Assembly (NCBI RefSeq): GCF_014066305.1
Contig: NW_023501056.1
Span: 398,501 to 462,500, forward strand
Length of the DNA: 64,000 bases
Direction: 5' to 3'
Origin: Letharia columbiana
Taxonomy: Eukaryota; Ascomycota; Lecanoromycetes; Lecanorales; Parmeliaceae
Both the position numbers and the translations under genes were made by a program. Under the pieces are notes generated by a model. That model had not been told where the DNA came from. It did not search any database and was given only the letters and a program-made list of their open reading frames with translations. Positions 22,801 through 34,432 of this stretch are shown here, piece by piece. Each line of letters starts with the position of its first letter. The first letter of the stretch is position 1.

Positions 22801-25800
22801 TGAACCTCCAGCGAACTGCAAGGAAGCTTCCCGTGTCCAGATTGAGGATGGACGAGTCTTTCGAAAAGCGAGATATCCAACGAGAACTTTGCACCCCTCG
22901 GATTGTCGTGTTGGAACTCGTATTTGTTGATTTGGGGCCTTAGCTGCTCGTGATCCCCAATCAGAATGACGTGCTCGACCGAAGGCAGGAGTGCGGTGAG
23001 CGTATGTGCTTCCAACACCTCACCCGCTTCCTCGAACACCACCACCTTTGCTCGCACTCGGCGGAGAAGATCTAAGTTTCGTGCCATGCCAGCGGTTGTA
23101 ACTCCAATGACATGCGCGCCAAATAGGCAACGCAGATCTCGCTCCTGGTGGCACTTTTGAAGCGAGTCTCTGAGTTGATGATATGAATTGAGAACGTGTA
23201 GGAAACGGCGGGTGAGTTCTCGAGTGCTTTGTTGGACCCAGTATCTGTGCAAAGCTAATCGCTCGGAGCCAGACATCTCCTTCAAATTGACGCCGAGAAG
23301 CTCCGGAACTGGGCGACTCGAAGCAATGCGCTTGGGTGCTCCTTTGATCCAGCTATGCAAAATATTGAACTTCTTACCGCGGACCTCCTGGAATCCATGC
23401 TCGTCAACTCCTCGCCCGAAAAGTTGTTCATAATGACTATTGTGGTGTTCTTCGAGATATCCCTTAACATTGCTCCAGCGGGTTGAATCCATAAGGCCTG
23501 GCATGAGCCCCTCGATTTCGGCAAGAGCGATGTCTAACTTTTCATAAAGTTCATATATCTCATGACCTTCGACCTTTGTGGGCCTGACTTCCTTTGATAT
23601 ATGGTGGAGGTTCAAGTCCTGGAGGAGCTCTGATTTCGATCTCGATCCCAAACGAATAAGCTGCTCCACACCACCCTTGACCAGTTCCTCGAGAAGTTGG
23701 TCGAGAGCGTGATTCGTGTAACATACACATATTATTGGCCCAAGCTTAGCTTTATTACGATTTCCCAGCAAGGTCTTGATGATAGCGACACCGGTGTAGC
23801 TCTTGCCAGTGCCTGGCGGGCCTTGGATTAGCGCGAGGCATCTTCCCAAAGCGTCTATGACAGACAGCTGCTGTGCATCGTCGAGTGTGGATTTCTCACG
23901 AAGTGCGGTAAGATCGAAGGGCTGTCCAGGTGCAAGTCTCAGCCGCTCTCCTCCAGTCAATGTCTCTAGATTGAAGGTGAAGCCAGGCCTGCGCGAGTAC
24001 GCAGGGGCAGGTATGTCAAGATCCCCTGTATGTTGTATATCTGGAGCTATGAGTTGAGAGAAAGGAAGATCGAGGGTACGGCTCATTTTTTGAAGAGCTT
24101 GCAGTGTTGGTTGGAAGGACGGTAGCAGAACTCCTGGAAACTCGACAAGTGAGTGTCGTAGCTTATGAGCCTTTCCGAGGTTACTGATGATCCAAGTGAT
24201 ATCTTCCGCATTATCCTCCACCGGGCTAAGCACCACCGTCGCTCGTTTCACATCCCGGAACAGATTCGGTCGCTCATCCAGAGCTCTGCGATATACATTT
24301 GATCGACCTTCACGTTCTTCCTCACCATCTTTTCTTGCTGGCGGAGGTGTCGGAGCAGGATCGCAAACAGAGAAGAAGATAGCACGACCCGTGGAAGAGA
24401 CAAAGCATACAAAAGCATCGAACTGTAGCTGTTTTGTGTTCCTCCACCACTCTTCTCGCTCTTTAGCTCCTTTCTTCGCAAGTGCGGTAGGTTGGTCAAA
24501 TTCAGCCACAACCTGGAGCCCTTTCTTCCGATCAAATTCCAGTCGAAGCAGAGCAACTTTGTGATAGAGAATGCTCCGAGCGCCATCTTTCTGTCCGTGC
24601 GATGGCGTTTGGGCGTTGAGGGGCTTGTTCAGCCGCTTACATTCTATCTGAACCGCGTCTCGGAGTTGACCAACTGTATCTTCACGTAGAAGTCTAAATT
24701 GTCGATCGAGTAAGCCCGCTAGGCCTGGAAGATGATGCTTCGTGGGATCGCTCGACGGTAGGTACTCCAATCGTGGGGACTGAATTTCTTCGGTACTCGG
24801 CAGGATCTTAATGTCGGAGATATTTGCATGATCGTTATCATGTCGTGGACCTAATTTAGATAGCGCGCCAGGAAGGTCTTGACCTAATTCGAAGACCGGT
24901 CGGTAGCTCCTTTGTTCTATGGCACGGCCCTCTGACAGAGGCATTGCTGCTCCAATACCAAGTCGTTGGCGAACACGGGCTAAGCTTCGGCTTCCGGCCT
25001 CGAGGAATTGTTCTGGAATTGTGGCTGAAAAGTCGTTCGCAATCGACGTGAGTTCGGTGGTGACCTGGGCGCTTTGGTTTAACTCAACAACTCTCTCCAG
25101 TACTGCTAAGCTAGCTGTTACCGCGATCGATGCCAGCTCTTCGTCTTTGGCTGTTCCGTCCGACGTAAGGCCACCAAGAGCGGAAGTGGTAAAGTTGAAC
25201 AGATTGATAGCGCGACGACCATTTGGGCCGAAAAGGAAAGTAAAAATGGTATCGAGTGGTGTCTCTAAAATTAGGGACGACAGGACGTCCGGGTAAGAAA
25301 TGGTTTGGAAAAAGGGGAGCGTTTTGTCCTTAAAGATACGCAGCTTCATTTCTAGCGTGGCCTCATCGGCTTGTTCATCTGTAAGGACCTTGACCATGGC
25401 CAAACCCTCCTCAGTCGCTAGCTTCTTGATAATCTGTTGCCCAGTCTCTGTATGCCCTTTGCTGGTAAGGTCCCAGCCCATCTTGAAGAATTTTCCAATC
25501 TCCACAACTTGGTAACGCATATTCTGCCTCGGTATAAGGAATGTCCACTCTCGATAGCCGTTTTCGACTTCTGTCAGTGGTTGGGACCTAGCGGTAGACT
25601 GCGTTGCATGTGTTCCGACACCGCTACCTGCCACACTTTCGTGCGAGTATTGGCACTGCCGCCCTTTGAAGCAACCCTTCGATGTCCCGAAGAATTGGCA
25701 TGGTTTGCGTTGAGGTACTTTTGACGTGGGCTTAGACTCGTGTCTGAACTTGCATCTGTTTCCATACTTGCATTTCCCACGCATGAAATCGGAGCAAGGT

Positions 25801-25876
25801 TTACTACTAGACAGGCAGGATCAGACCATTTTCTTCTGTATCAAATTGGGTCGACTTACGCGCTGACTTCTGCCAT
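19863..25876 (-). CDS. ZNFX1-like NFX1-type zinc-finger SF1 RNA helicase
   Basis: UPF1-like superfamily 1 helicase; relatives (ZNFX1, S. pombe Hrr1) act in small-RNA amplification and RNAi-directed heterochromatin. Exon 1 is only 17 nt (25876-25860); exon 2 is 25806-19863; total 1986 aa. The start was chosen because splicing GTAAGT...CTAG restores SKPCSDFMRGKC, completing the first CCCH finger; a second follows (PCQFFGTSKGC...CQYSH). Helicase motifs: Walker A GPPGTGKS (about 668), motif II VVFEEAGE, motif V QGEEAKVIVISLVRS and motif VI VLLSRARHGMY. About residues 1255-1540 hold NFX1-type Cys/His zinc repeats. The C-terminus ends in an RZ-type finger (WYYCANGHPF, CPQCGATVGG). All motifs look intact. 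The acceptor could lie 3 nt downstream, dropping one Ser. Confidence 0.92.
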
Positions 25877-26389
25877 ATCGGCTCGGAAGATCTAGGCTTG
25901 AGGTCAATAGGCGGTGGAGTAGCGCTATTAGAAATCCTTGAATGCTGTAGAAGTAACACTGTGGTCGACTTCAAAGTAAAGCAAAGCTTAGTACCTGGTG
26001 CGGACCCTCCAACCGAGAATGTGTCACTCTTCGGAATTAGCTCGGCAGATTCGAGTTGTAGAAGACGTTTGCGACACTTAGTCAATGGAAGGTGGTGCAG
26101 CGGAGGTGAGTGACAGGTAATTCTCAGCAGAAGCACACTAGTCTTTCCTTCGTTCTTCGTAGAATGATATGCCTCTATCGGCTCGATGCTGAGCGAGTAG
26201 ACGTAGTGCAACTTATCCGGCGAAACAGCTGTTAGGACTCAAGCCACAGATAGGATCATCAACCAATCAAAATAGTACCGAGTACGAGAGTACAATCGAG
26301 TGGCTTGAGCTCCGCATGACTGCAGTCTGAGTCTTGAACCCCTCTGCAAGATTTGATAAATATTTCGCCAGCGCTCAGTTGGCCTTTCG
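25877..26389. other. Upstream region of the ZNFX1-like gene
   Basis: About 510 bp between the helicase start and the dynamin relic. A minus-strand open frame (26211-25807) overlaps the first exon in another frame and has no recognisable motif. The interval is taken as promoter and 5' UTR. Confidence 0.4.
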
Positions 26390-27654
26390 CATTCGGACCC
26401 AACTCTGCTTGACAAGATTGACGCTCTACGAGAATTAAACACCAGCGAATACATTCCTTTGCCACAGGTGATTTCTTGTGCAAGTCAGTCTATAGATACA
26501 CGGCTACTGGAGTTCTGGTGAAGCTTGTGGTTGTCGGTGATCAATCAAGTAGCAAGTCGTCGGCTCTGGAAGGCCTCACAGATCTTTCTTCCCCTCGCGA
26601 CAATGGGCGCGGCACACGTTTCGCCACGCAGATTATCTTCCGTCGAGCCGAGAAGTCGAGTATCACAATCTCAATTATCCCGTCGCGTGTGGCGGATTCA
26701 AAAATGAAAGAGAGACTTCGGGCTTTCAAGATCCACCTATGACTTCACTCTCAGGCGAAGAATTCTTACAAGTCCTTTCCAAGATCGGGAAGGCCACCGC
26801 ACCCTGCTAAAGAAATTTTTTGACACTTGCTAATAGGCGTGCATTGTTATGAGTATACCTGCTCTAGGTCACTCGCTGGCCCCCGGGCGGTCCAGTTTTA
26901 GCGATGATACGATGAAGATCGAGTTGAGCGGACCGTCGAGACAGCATCTGAGTGTCGTCGATGTTCCTGGACTTTTCAGAACACCGACTCAAGGGGTATT
27001 GACGAAGGAAGACATGATCCTTGTGCGACATAGAGTCAAATCATATATCAAGGGTTCTTGGACCATTACTTTAGCGGTAATCCCAGCTCCGGTGGACATC
27101 GCAACGCAAGAGATTCTTAGCCTGGCCGAAGAAGCTGATCCGCTGGGTCAGAGGACTCTGGGCGTCCTTACAAAGCCAGATCTTTTGGACAAAGGTGGCG
27201 AAGAGCTTGTGATGGATCTGGTACGTGGGACCAAAAATAAGCTCAATTTGGGCTATTGCATGGTCCGTTATCGAGGTCAGCAAGACAAGGCTCCCTCCAG
27301 CACCGATCGTCACCAGACCTTCAAAGTATGGTGGAGATGAGTGCGGTTGTCGATTCTATCCCAATGGGCAACATACAACACACAGGGGAAGATATCCACG
27401 CGATTCTCAAATCATACTACAGAGTCGCTCGGAAACGCTTCGTTGACGTGGTCTGTATGCAAGCAGCAGACCATCTCTTTGTCACCGGTCCTGGAAGCCC
27501 TCTCAGACCTTTCACACCCTCGTTTGTTCATCACTTGAGCTTGGACAGTCTGATCTTGGTTGCTGGAGAGGGAGTTATTTCCAAAAGGACCCGAAGTGGT
27601 TTGATACACGAAATAGAGTGTTTGAGAGCTGGGAAGAGGATGCTCAGAGCCTAA
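26390..27654 (+). pseudogene. Dynamin/Mx-like GTPase relic lacking the stalk
   Basis: N-terminal LLDKIDALRELNTSEYIPLPQ (about 26405-26467) joins, across an intron-like 26468-26523, to the P-loop LVVVGDQSSSKSSALE, where the usual GDQSSGKSS has Gly changed to Ser. Next come TRFATQI, a frameshift near 26740 (GEEFLQVLSKIGKAT continues in another frame), then 26849-27340 with DVPGLF (G3), LGVLTKPDLLDKG (G4) and GYCMVRYRGQQ. The sequence then jumps directly, in a different frame, to a GED-like C-terminus (AILKSYYRVARKRFVDVV) ending at 27654. The ~300-residue middle/stalk region is absent. Gly-to-Ser in the P-loop, frameshift and deletion mark it as non-functional. Related fungal genes occur near HET loci; the link here is only suggestive. 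Confidence 0.8.
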
Positions 27655-29553
27655 TATGAAGATATCGGAAGCTTATATGGTGGAAGCGGGCAGTTGGATT
27701 ATTAGATGTTCTGGCGAGATGATTGTCGCATACAGTACCCAGGAGGATCGAAGAGGCTGCTTAAGTACAGAAACCTTGACTGTAAAGTACCCTAGTAAAC
27801 GCGGCATGCGCGCCACGCTAAGCCTTACGTACAAGTTTGTACGACGTCTCATTCTTTCTACCCTTAGCTCTTCGATTTGATTGAGAGATGCGCATCCAGA
27901 GACGTTCTGATATATTGTCCTTCATTATTAGAAGATTCGGTATCTGTTATAGTTTGTCGACCTTTCAATTTTCCCTTCCGTGCTTTTCACAAGCAAACAC
28001 ATAACGGCTGACTACCCCGATAGTGAAGTTGGACAAGGGCGTCAAGGTCAAGACTGATTGCTGATTGAGATATACATGCTTCAAACTAGACGAATGGCCA
28101 GGCCTGAAGGCTAGACGCCATGCATGCAATCCGAGATGGCAAGCTGTAGGAATGGAACTTATGAAGCTTCTCAAGGCTTCGAGAAACAATGGTCTCCGGG
28201 GAAGCCTGATGTCGTGGTCTACAACAAAAAGAAACCGTGGTTGACTGTGATTACTAAGTTCAGAATGTAGTCCTTTTACATTCTTTGCGTCTCTCGCATC
28301 GCATAGCGTTCTAGGCAATCAAGGATAAACCAGGCAATTGCATTAGATCGGGTGAGGACTCATGGCGAAAGTCATCACGCTGCGGCCTGTGTCTGCTTTT
28401 TACCCCTATTGTTGCATTGCAAAATAATCCGGAGAATACGTCAGAAAGGCCGAGGCCAAAGAGTGCATGATAGCGAATCAGAGATAGTTCATGCAGCTGC
28501 CCGGAATGCCACCAGTCTGATCAGACCACGAATACTGGATGAAATGCCACACTCTTTCAGCTATGCCTCTGATTTTGACAAGGTCACCTTCCCCACTGCT
28601 TTATAAGAATCCCGTTTGCTGCCATTATGCTCACAGCGCATAGTTTAGCCGACTGATATCAATAACGATCTATGGCAGCACTCTCAATGTCTCTCTTGCC
28701 ATAAGGGAAGTACTGTGTACATTTGCGATGCTGGAATTCCATGACGAAGGTACTTTCGAAGATTTTCCAACCTCGTTGCAATTCAGATTTGCTCTTCAGC
28801 CCCGAGAGGACACTCAGTGCATACCTCGGGACATTAGAAGCACTAGTGGCGAAAGCACAGGCGTTGTCCGGGTCCCTAGGGGGTCACGAGGCGAGCTAAT
28901 CTTTAGCAGCTTGGGCACGGTTCAGCATGGCATCACCCCGCGGGATGCACAACTTGCGGGGTCAACATGGGCTGCGATCCCAGTATTCACCGCCTTTCTA
29001 GGGTACTTCTCTGCGTCTCTCGATAACAGCTCCGGGACTTAGGAGTGGCACTCATCTCGGACTGTAACTTTCCCGAATCGCGTCCTTCTGAGACTGTCAC
29101 TCTGCCTTACCATCTACCTCAGCATTCATTGTCGACATCATCTCATAAACTCGCAATCAAGCCTTTCTTTGCCACTAATCTAGCTTGTCCTACTCCCTTT
29201 GAGCCACCCTGATACTCGGACTTTTCCTATCCGTTCGCTACTCACACGGGTACTTTCGCGCTCCGAAATTTGCCACGACGACCACCTTTCCTAAACACTA
29301 CTAGTCCGCATAATGAAATTACTATGCCTACGTCCAGCGAGATAACCTGACGATGACGACATAGAGCTGCTCGAGGTTCAACACAAGCGAAGGACCAGAG
29401 CCAATCAACACAATCCACCACCGGAGAGTCAGACCCAGGCTACGCCGTCACGCAAACACCTATTTCAGGAAGCCCTCCATCATTCCCGCACAAAGACCCT
29501 TTCCAAAAACGACACGAACTCAGAGAACGAACGCAACGTCTAAACTTCCCTCC
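27655..29553. other. Gene-poor interval, no supported gene
   Basis: About 1.9 kb. Short open frames (27965-28318 minus, 28352-28606 and 28728-29042 plus) show no recognisable domain and no convincing splice structure. The last 500 bp are pyrimidine-rich and probably form the promoter and leader of the gene at 29554. Confidence 0.45.
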
Positions 29554-30082
29554 ATGGACGAGATCATGACGAACCCCATGGCCGAGCTCACCGAAAAGGG
29601 TTTCGTCAAGCTGCCCTCCCTGCGTCAACTCCTGCCAAAACGCGACCCCACACCCGAGCCGGAAGAAAACATCCCTCGGCCTTACTACAACGAGTATGGC
29701 CACTGCGACGGTTTCGTGGCATGGTGGGATAACAGAACCGGCAAGGGCATGATCATCGATCATCGCTACGGCGTGGAGCACAAGATTGAGCTCAAGGACA
29801 TCAAGTGGTCCAACTACGGTGCGCTGGTTCCGGGGTCCATGGTCGAGTACGAGTACTCCGATCATGGGCTCAGCAAGGGAGTCAGCAAGGTCTGGGTCGT
29901 GTCTGGATGCGAGTACGTGCTGTGAGTTGACCCTTCACTCGGATCTGTCTCAATGGGGTGACACGTCCTTGGACTGACTAGGTCTGTATAGGTATGCGGA
30001 CGCATGGAGGGATGATATGAAGTATTTCTACATGCAGACTGAGAAGCGAGAGTATTATGAGCGATCGACGAGGGGAAGGTAG
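29554..30082 (+). CDS. Small cold-shock/OB-fold-like protein
   Basis: Two exons, 29554-29921 and 29992-30082, give 152 aa; the join (CT|G) keeps frame and extends the protein by 30 residues. After a Pro/Glu-rich start (KRDPTPEPEENIPRPYYNE), residues about 45-115 have the layout of a cold-shock domain: GFVAWWDNRTGKGMIID in place of the usual G-V-KWF-KGFGFI strand, a middle HKIELKDIKWSNYG in place of FVHxSDI, and VPGSMVEYEYSD before a closing strand. The aromatic RNA-binding RNP motifs are only partly kept. The C-terminus is charged and aromatic (WRDDMKYFYMQTEKREYYER). Family is inferred from pattern, not certain. If right, it would bind single-stranded nucleic acid or a partner protein. No other gene lies close enough to give context. 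Confidence 0.62.
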
Positions 30083-30858
30083 ACAGGAGGGTTTTAGCAC
30101 AGGGGACAGATCAGAAAAGGGTGTGCATTAGAATAGGGAAATGCGTTGGATTGCGCCAGCGCTGGTCAAGGAGACCAAAGCCAGTGTGTGCACTCAGGCA
30201 ACAGCTTGTCGGACAACAGCGATGGGGAATAGTCAAACATGGTATTGGCCCAAACGTGACCCTCAGGCCGATCTTGAGTTCGTAGAATGCATAATCATTT
30301 GGACCCTGCTCAACTCATACATGTATGACTGAAGCCCCGTCATAGACTACCGATTTATAGAGTACCTGTTGACTTCGTCGCCAATCCTCAAGTATTCTAC
30401 CGCTTTGAGGCTGCCTCTCATCACAGGCCACGAGCCAGCCCATCGGTTGGCGGCCTCCGTGGCGTTGCGCCACGGGGAGAGGAGACTGATCGATGGATCT
30501 GCACTCGGACTAGTGACTCATGTTCGCAATCTAAGCTAGGTATCTGTGAATGTTGAGACGTGAAGACTATTCAGGATGGGTGTATCTGCTGAGAAATGGG
30601 CCGATGGTGCAAAGGAATCGAAAACAAGGCTTGCCATTGTCGTTTCTTTGCATTCTCGTATCAAATCTTTGAACAAAGTTTAGGTTCTGTCCGGTCACTC
30701 TCTCGAAGGCCTTGTGGAGAGCAGGCTACAGAAATTCGCTATTTATCTCACGCCCACTGGAAGTGCTAGATGCAAGTGAAGAGGTTCCAGAGCACGAAGG
30801 ATCGTCACCCTCGCAACGGCTCATACTATCAGATCCCTAGTCCATCATTGCAAGTAGA
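30083..30858. other. Intergenic with degenerate duplicated segment
   Basis: About 775 bp. No gene seen. It contains the first copy (about 30281-30420) of a segment that recurs at 34128-34270; see the repeat entries. Confidence 0.4.
30281..30345 (+). repeat. Diverged direct repeat, copy A
   Basis: Shares with 34128-34195 the core CAACTCATAC...ATGTATGACT.AAGCCC.GTCAT. Copy B has a 6-bp insertion in the middle. Weaker similarity continues about 80 bp to the right in both. Found by eye; the copies are 3.8 kb apart and bracket the MYND gene. Confidence 0.55.
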
Positions 30859-32779
30859 TTACTCGCTTCTCATCCACTCAACATAACGCTCATTTCCCGA
30901 GGATCCCGATTCCATAAGGTTGTCAAAGTCCTCCTGGGCCCCTGGCTCTCCATACCTCTTGTAAAGCCTCATGGGCCACGCCTCAACTACAGTGTTTTTC
31001 ACCTTCGGCTTCATGCCCGTCTTTTTGACAATGGTTGGGAAGTCTAACATCCGCTTGTACTGAGCCCACAGTTTGTCGTAGTCCCGGACGAGGTCCTTCG
31101 CGGCCGAAGCCCTCAAAGCTGCAGGATTATACGGGTTTTGATTCGCGGGGAGTTTGGATGGCAAGAACTGCGATATCTTCTGCATTCCTGTCATCATGGC
31201 TTCGATGTCATAGCCGCGGGCCTGTGCCGCCTGTTCGGCCGCGTTCATGAAGAGCGTAATGAGTGTTGCGTGAGAGCTTTGCTTGCGGTTCTTGAGTAAG
31301 GGACCGAATGTTGAGAGCGATTTTTCAAGACCGATGTAGTTGGCATCGGCAATGTTGGAGATTTCGATTCTGTCGAACGCAGACTCTTTGAGGCGGTCAT
31401 CAAGAAGAGAGGGTAGTTCGGTCGCATTTACACAGTACATGTCCATGTGGATCTTCATTAGAGTGGTCTTCTGACAAAAGTTTTCGAGCAAGTCCCGTAT
31501 ATGGAAATGCAAGTGGCCATAAATATCTTCCTTCGGACCTCCACGTCTGACTCCTGATGCAAGAATGTCCTTGAGTGCCCAACCTGCCAAGGGGTCCGCT
31601 GAGTCTTTGAGGAGCCATGCGCCGCTATCATTGTCGAACAATGTCCTTGAACCTGTAAGTTGTGTCATTGCTAGGAGGAGTATCCACTTACGGATTTGAG
31701 GAGGTGTATCCATCCGAGCAAGACCCAAATGGCAGAAGCATTCCACTTTCTTGCATCTTGTGGGAGCATACACGCCTTGAGGGAGACATCGTGAAGAGCC
31801 GGCGCTCTCGGTAATCCACCCGAGTGTCGTTAAGCATAACGTATTGTCGTTCTTCCTCGCCTTTCGAGACCGGTTGCTCAGCATCAAACAGTCTCAGGAT
31901 GAGATTCCATTGCTGTTTATACAGACGTAGTGATAACATCCGTGTACCAAAGGTCCATGTCTTGTGTAGGAGGACGTCATCCTTCTTTTGCTCAATTTTC
32001 TTCAGCACCTCTGCAATGAGCGGTCGGACGCGATCCTTGACATCCTGCAACATTTTAGGTGTCAGCCGAGCTGAATACCAGATATGGAGGATGAGCACTG
32101 CTGCGATGACTGGAGGGAAAACCAGTGAGGTGAGAAGCATCACGACGTTGCGGGCCACAACTAATTGGTCTTTGTCGTTGACGACGCACAGGCATGTGCC
32201 ACTGTAGTCGTCTGGCATTCCGATGACCGACTCGATGATGTTCCGAAGATCACCGGAGGCAGCGAAGCATAAATTGAGGTCCTTGTTGTGCTTTGTTCCT
32301 TCGTTATGAGCCAACTTCAGGACATCGAACGCTGCTATATTGCCGTAAAGAAATCTCAGATGTCCAAAGCTCTCAGATGGCATGGCAGTTGACATGAAGG
32401 CCGGCCGCCGTCCTTCGCTGGCCCAGGTTGGCTGCCAACCAGGCTTCCTCAATGCGGAATTGCAATCGAGCTTGTGCTGAGGCCAGTGCGTAACTTGGCA
32501 TCCATAGCTACAGTACTGAGAATACTGTCAGCGCTAAGGTCGACCTCCCTCCGCCTGATGATAAAGAGGGTCCTTATCGTAGCATACTTGAACCAAATAA
32601 CACCTTGAACAGATGAGGTTGGCCTGGGTGACACAATTGACAGGGCCATCGACCCCCTCTTTGACATTTGCGCAAGGAATCCTGCCCTGAGCTAGCTGGC
32701 TAATGTTTACTTCTAAAGACATTTCCGTCGAGGTCGAGGGATTGCTGGCGGAAGATGATTCGTCACATTCCCTGTGCAT
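30859..32779 (-). CDS. MYND zinc-finger / DUF4470 protein
   Basis: Three exons, 32779-32588, 32515-31692 and 31645-30859, give 600 aa. The MYND finger is split by intron 1: PCANVKEGVDG, C-x2-C (CSRC), then YCSYGCQ and HWPQHKLDC, giving the C2-C2-C2-HC pattern. Next comes a DUF4470-like region (FGHLRFLYGNIAAFDVLK, ASGDLRNIIESV, LHIWYSARL). The following segment has YRERRLF, VCSHKMQESGMLLPFGS, and after intron 2 KDSADPLAGWALKDIL. The C-terminal third looks helical. Function of this fungal family is not established; MYND fingers usually mediate protein contacts. The acceptor of intron 2 (TTCAAG) was preferred to CTTACAG because only it keeps frame and restores NPTLFDND. The start is the first ATG upstream; a start at the MSLEV methionine is also possible. 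Confidence 0.82.
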
Positions 32780-33719
32780 CAAATCTATAAAGACATGTGA
32801 AGGGTGGGATGTAAGCCAAGCAAACTTGAGGTATCATGCAGGGTTCGGATTGCTCCCAATGATGCTAGGCTAATTTGGGGCCCAATTTGCTCCCTAAGAG
32901 TCGAAGACGCAAATTGTCTATATGGATGATGTAGATACTGTTGTTTTCCCTACCGTTAAGAATTTTCTATGGGCCTGAATCACAGGTAACCCGAGCCAAA
33001 ATAGCCTGAAGGACAATTGTCGCTCCAGTAGGGAGCACATCTCTCTATATGCTTGTGGTGTTTGCGTCCCACTCGTGCTTGCAGTATTATGAGCCCTTTG
33101 AATCGAGGAAACATCACGGAGTAGAAGGCTTCGTTGAACTCTGGGTTCTTGGTCTTGAAACCCCCTTGGGAAGGCATGACGGCGACGACAGCGAGGTCCT
33201 GAATGGACCTATTGACGAACGAAGGTCAATGACACCAAGATCCATCGTGAGATGACTACGCCTTGGTTCAAATTACTCCACTAATAAAACATCGATCATA
33301 AGAAAAAAAGGGTAGAGCAACATACCATGATTTGAAGATAATGGAAACTTTTAGCTTGCGTAATTATATCGATTGTGTGATCTTGAAGAAGGTACATTTT
33401 GAAGGTTCGAATTTCTAAGGTCTAGAGTACGAGTAAGGTACTACGAGTAGTACCTTAGGTGAGGCGGATCATGTCGCTCAAGGGCAACTACTCTTTTTTC
33501 TCAACTCCTAGTTACTGAAATAGTATTTCAAACCTGAATCTTTTGTATATAGCATTCCTACTAGATGTTCTCGCGACTCTAAATTTCCTAGTTATTCTGA
33601 GATTCGACTTACAGTTGTGAAGTTGGTAGATGAAATCGATGCGTTGCGCGACAGAACCCATTGCCAAGACAACCAGAGAGAATTCTGACTACGCTACTCT
33701 AAGGGGTAAATACCCTTTA

Positions 33720-34050
33720 CGTTATGTATATACTAAGGAATGGCGGACGCGCAATTGAATTTAATCCGGATATTTAAGTTTAACTGAGGATTAAGAACTT
33801 TTATTAAACGCCGAAGGTTATGGTAGCCTTTTTTTAATATATATTAAGTGTTAGATTAAACGCGTAGTATATTAAATTTAATATTAGTGGATATTTTATA
33901 ATAAACTTTAAATTGTAATATTAGTAACAGTTGATATAATTCATCCTAAAAACGGCGTAAAATAAATAAGAGACAAAAAATATAATTAATGATAATTATA
34001 TAGGAAAAAAAAAAAAAACAAAGAAAACCCAGACAAAAAAAAAAAAAACT
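33720..34050. repeat. AT-rich block ending in two poly-A tracts
   Basis: Strongly AT-rich (TTTAAT, ATATTA, TAATATAT runs), closing with two ~14-base A runs at about 34009-34046 separated by CAAAGAAAACCCAGAC. No open frame. Could be the RIP-mutated remains or tail of a retroelement, or simply low-complexity spacer. Confidence 0.5.
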
Positions 34051-34127
34051 CTCTAAATCATCAATTCTATGGTTCTCAGTCTCACACTCACACCCTCTGT
34101 TATATCATTTGTGTTTGACTTCATACT

Positions 34128-34195
34128 CTAGAATGGATGTCCACTTGACACTATTCAACTCATACAATATACATGTATGACTTAAGCCCGTCATG
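34128..34195 (+). repeat. Diverged direct repeat, copy B
   Basis: Partner of 30281-30345. It lies 3' (on the minus strand) of a short open frame at 34432-34232 whose end reads RWNDERLARKEGDY; copy A's flank resembles the DNA of that end with a stop inside, so copy A may be the more decayed one. Confidence 0.5.
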
Positions 34196-34231
34196 GTTGC
34201 TCAGTTGTAGAGTAGTTGCCGTGCCTCTGTC

Positions 34232-34432
34232 TCAGTAGTCGCCTTCCTTCCTCGCCAACCTCTCATCGTTCCACCGCTCTGAGCTCAATCTCCTGAGATC
34301 TCTTAGTCGAAAACCCATGTGATTAATGGAGAGCTCACTTGGCTCGAACACTTGATACTCGAGGTCCACGAGAGCGTCATGGTCACCTGCAGTCGTTCCA
34401 TATGACTCTGAAAAACTAATTATAAGATGCAC
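34232..34432 (-). other. Short unrecognised open frame
   Basis: 66-codon minus-strand frame (DLEYQVFEPSELSINHMGF ... RWNDERLARKEGDY). Its composition looks protein-like and its flank is duplicated at 30.3 kb, but its 5' end overlaps the first codons of DBR1 on the other strand and no family is recognised. It may be the last exon of a lost gene. Confidence 0.2.

Larger units (their letters stand above)
32780..34426. other. AT-rich gene-poor interval
   Basis: About 1.65 kb with no confirmed gene. A minus open frame at 33177-32980 begins MPSQGGFKTKNPEFNEA in reasonable context but is short and unrecognised. The right part grades into very AT-rich DNA. Confidence 0.45.

Noticed and set aside
25807..26211. 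134-codon minus-strand frame upstream of the helicase as its N-terminus
   Set aside because: It ends in a stop before joining, and its frame does not match exon 2. The ATG at 25876 with a 17-nt exon restores the CCCH finger.
33396..33420. GGTTCGAATT as a tRNA T-loop
   Set aside because: No acceptor stem, D-arm or anticodon arm could be folded around it.
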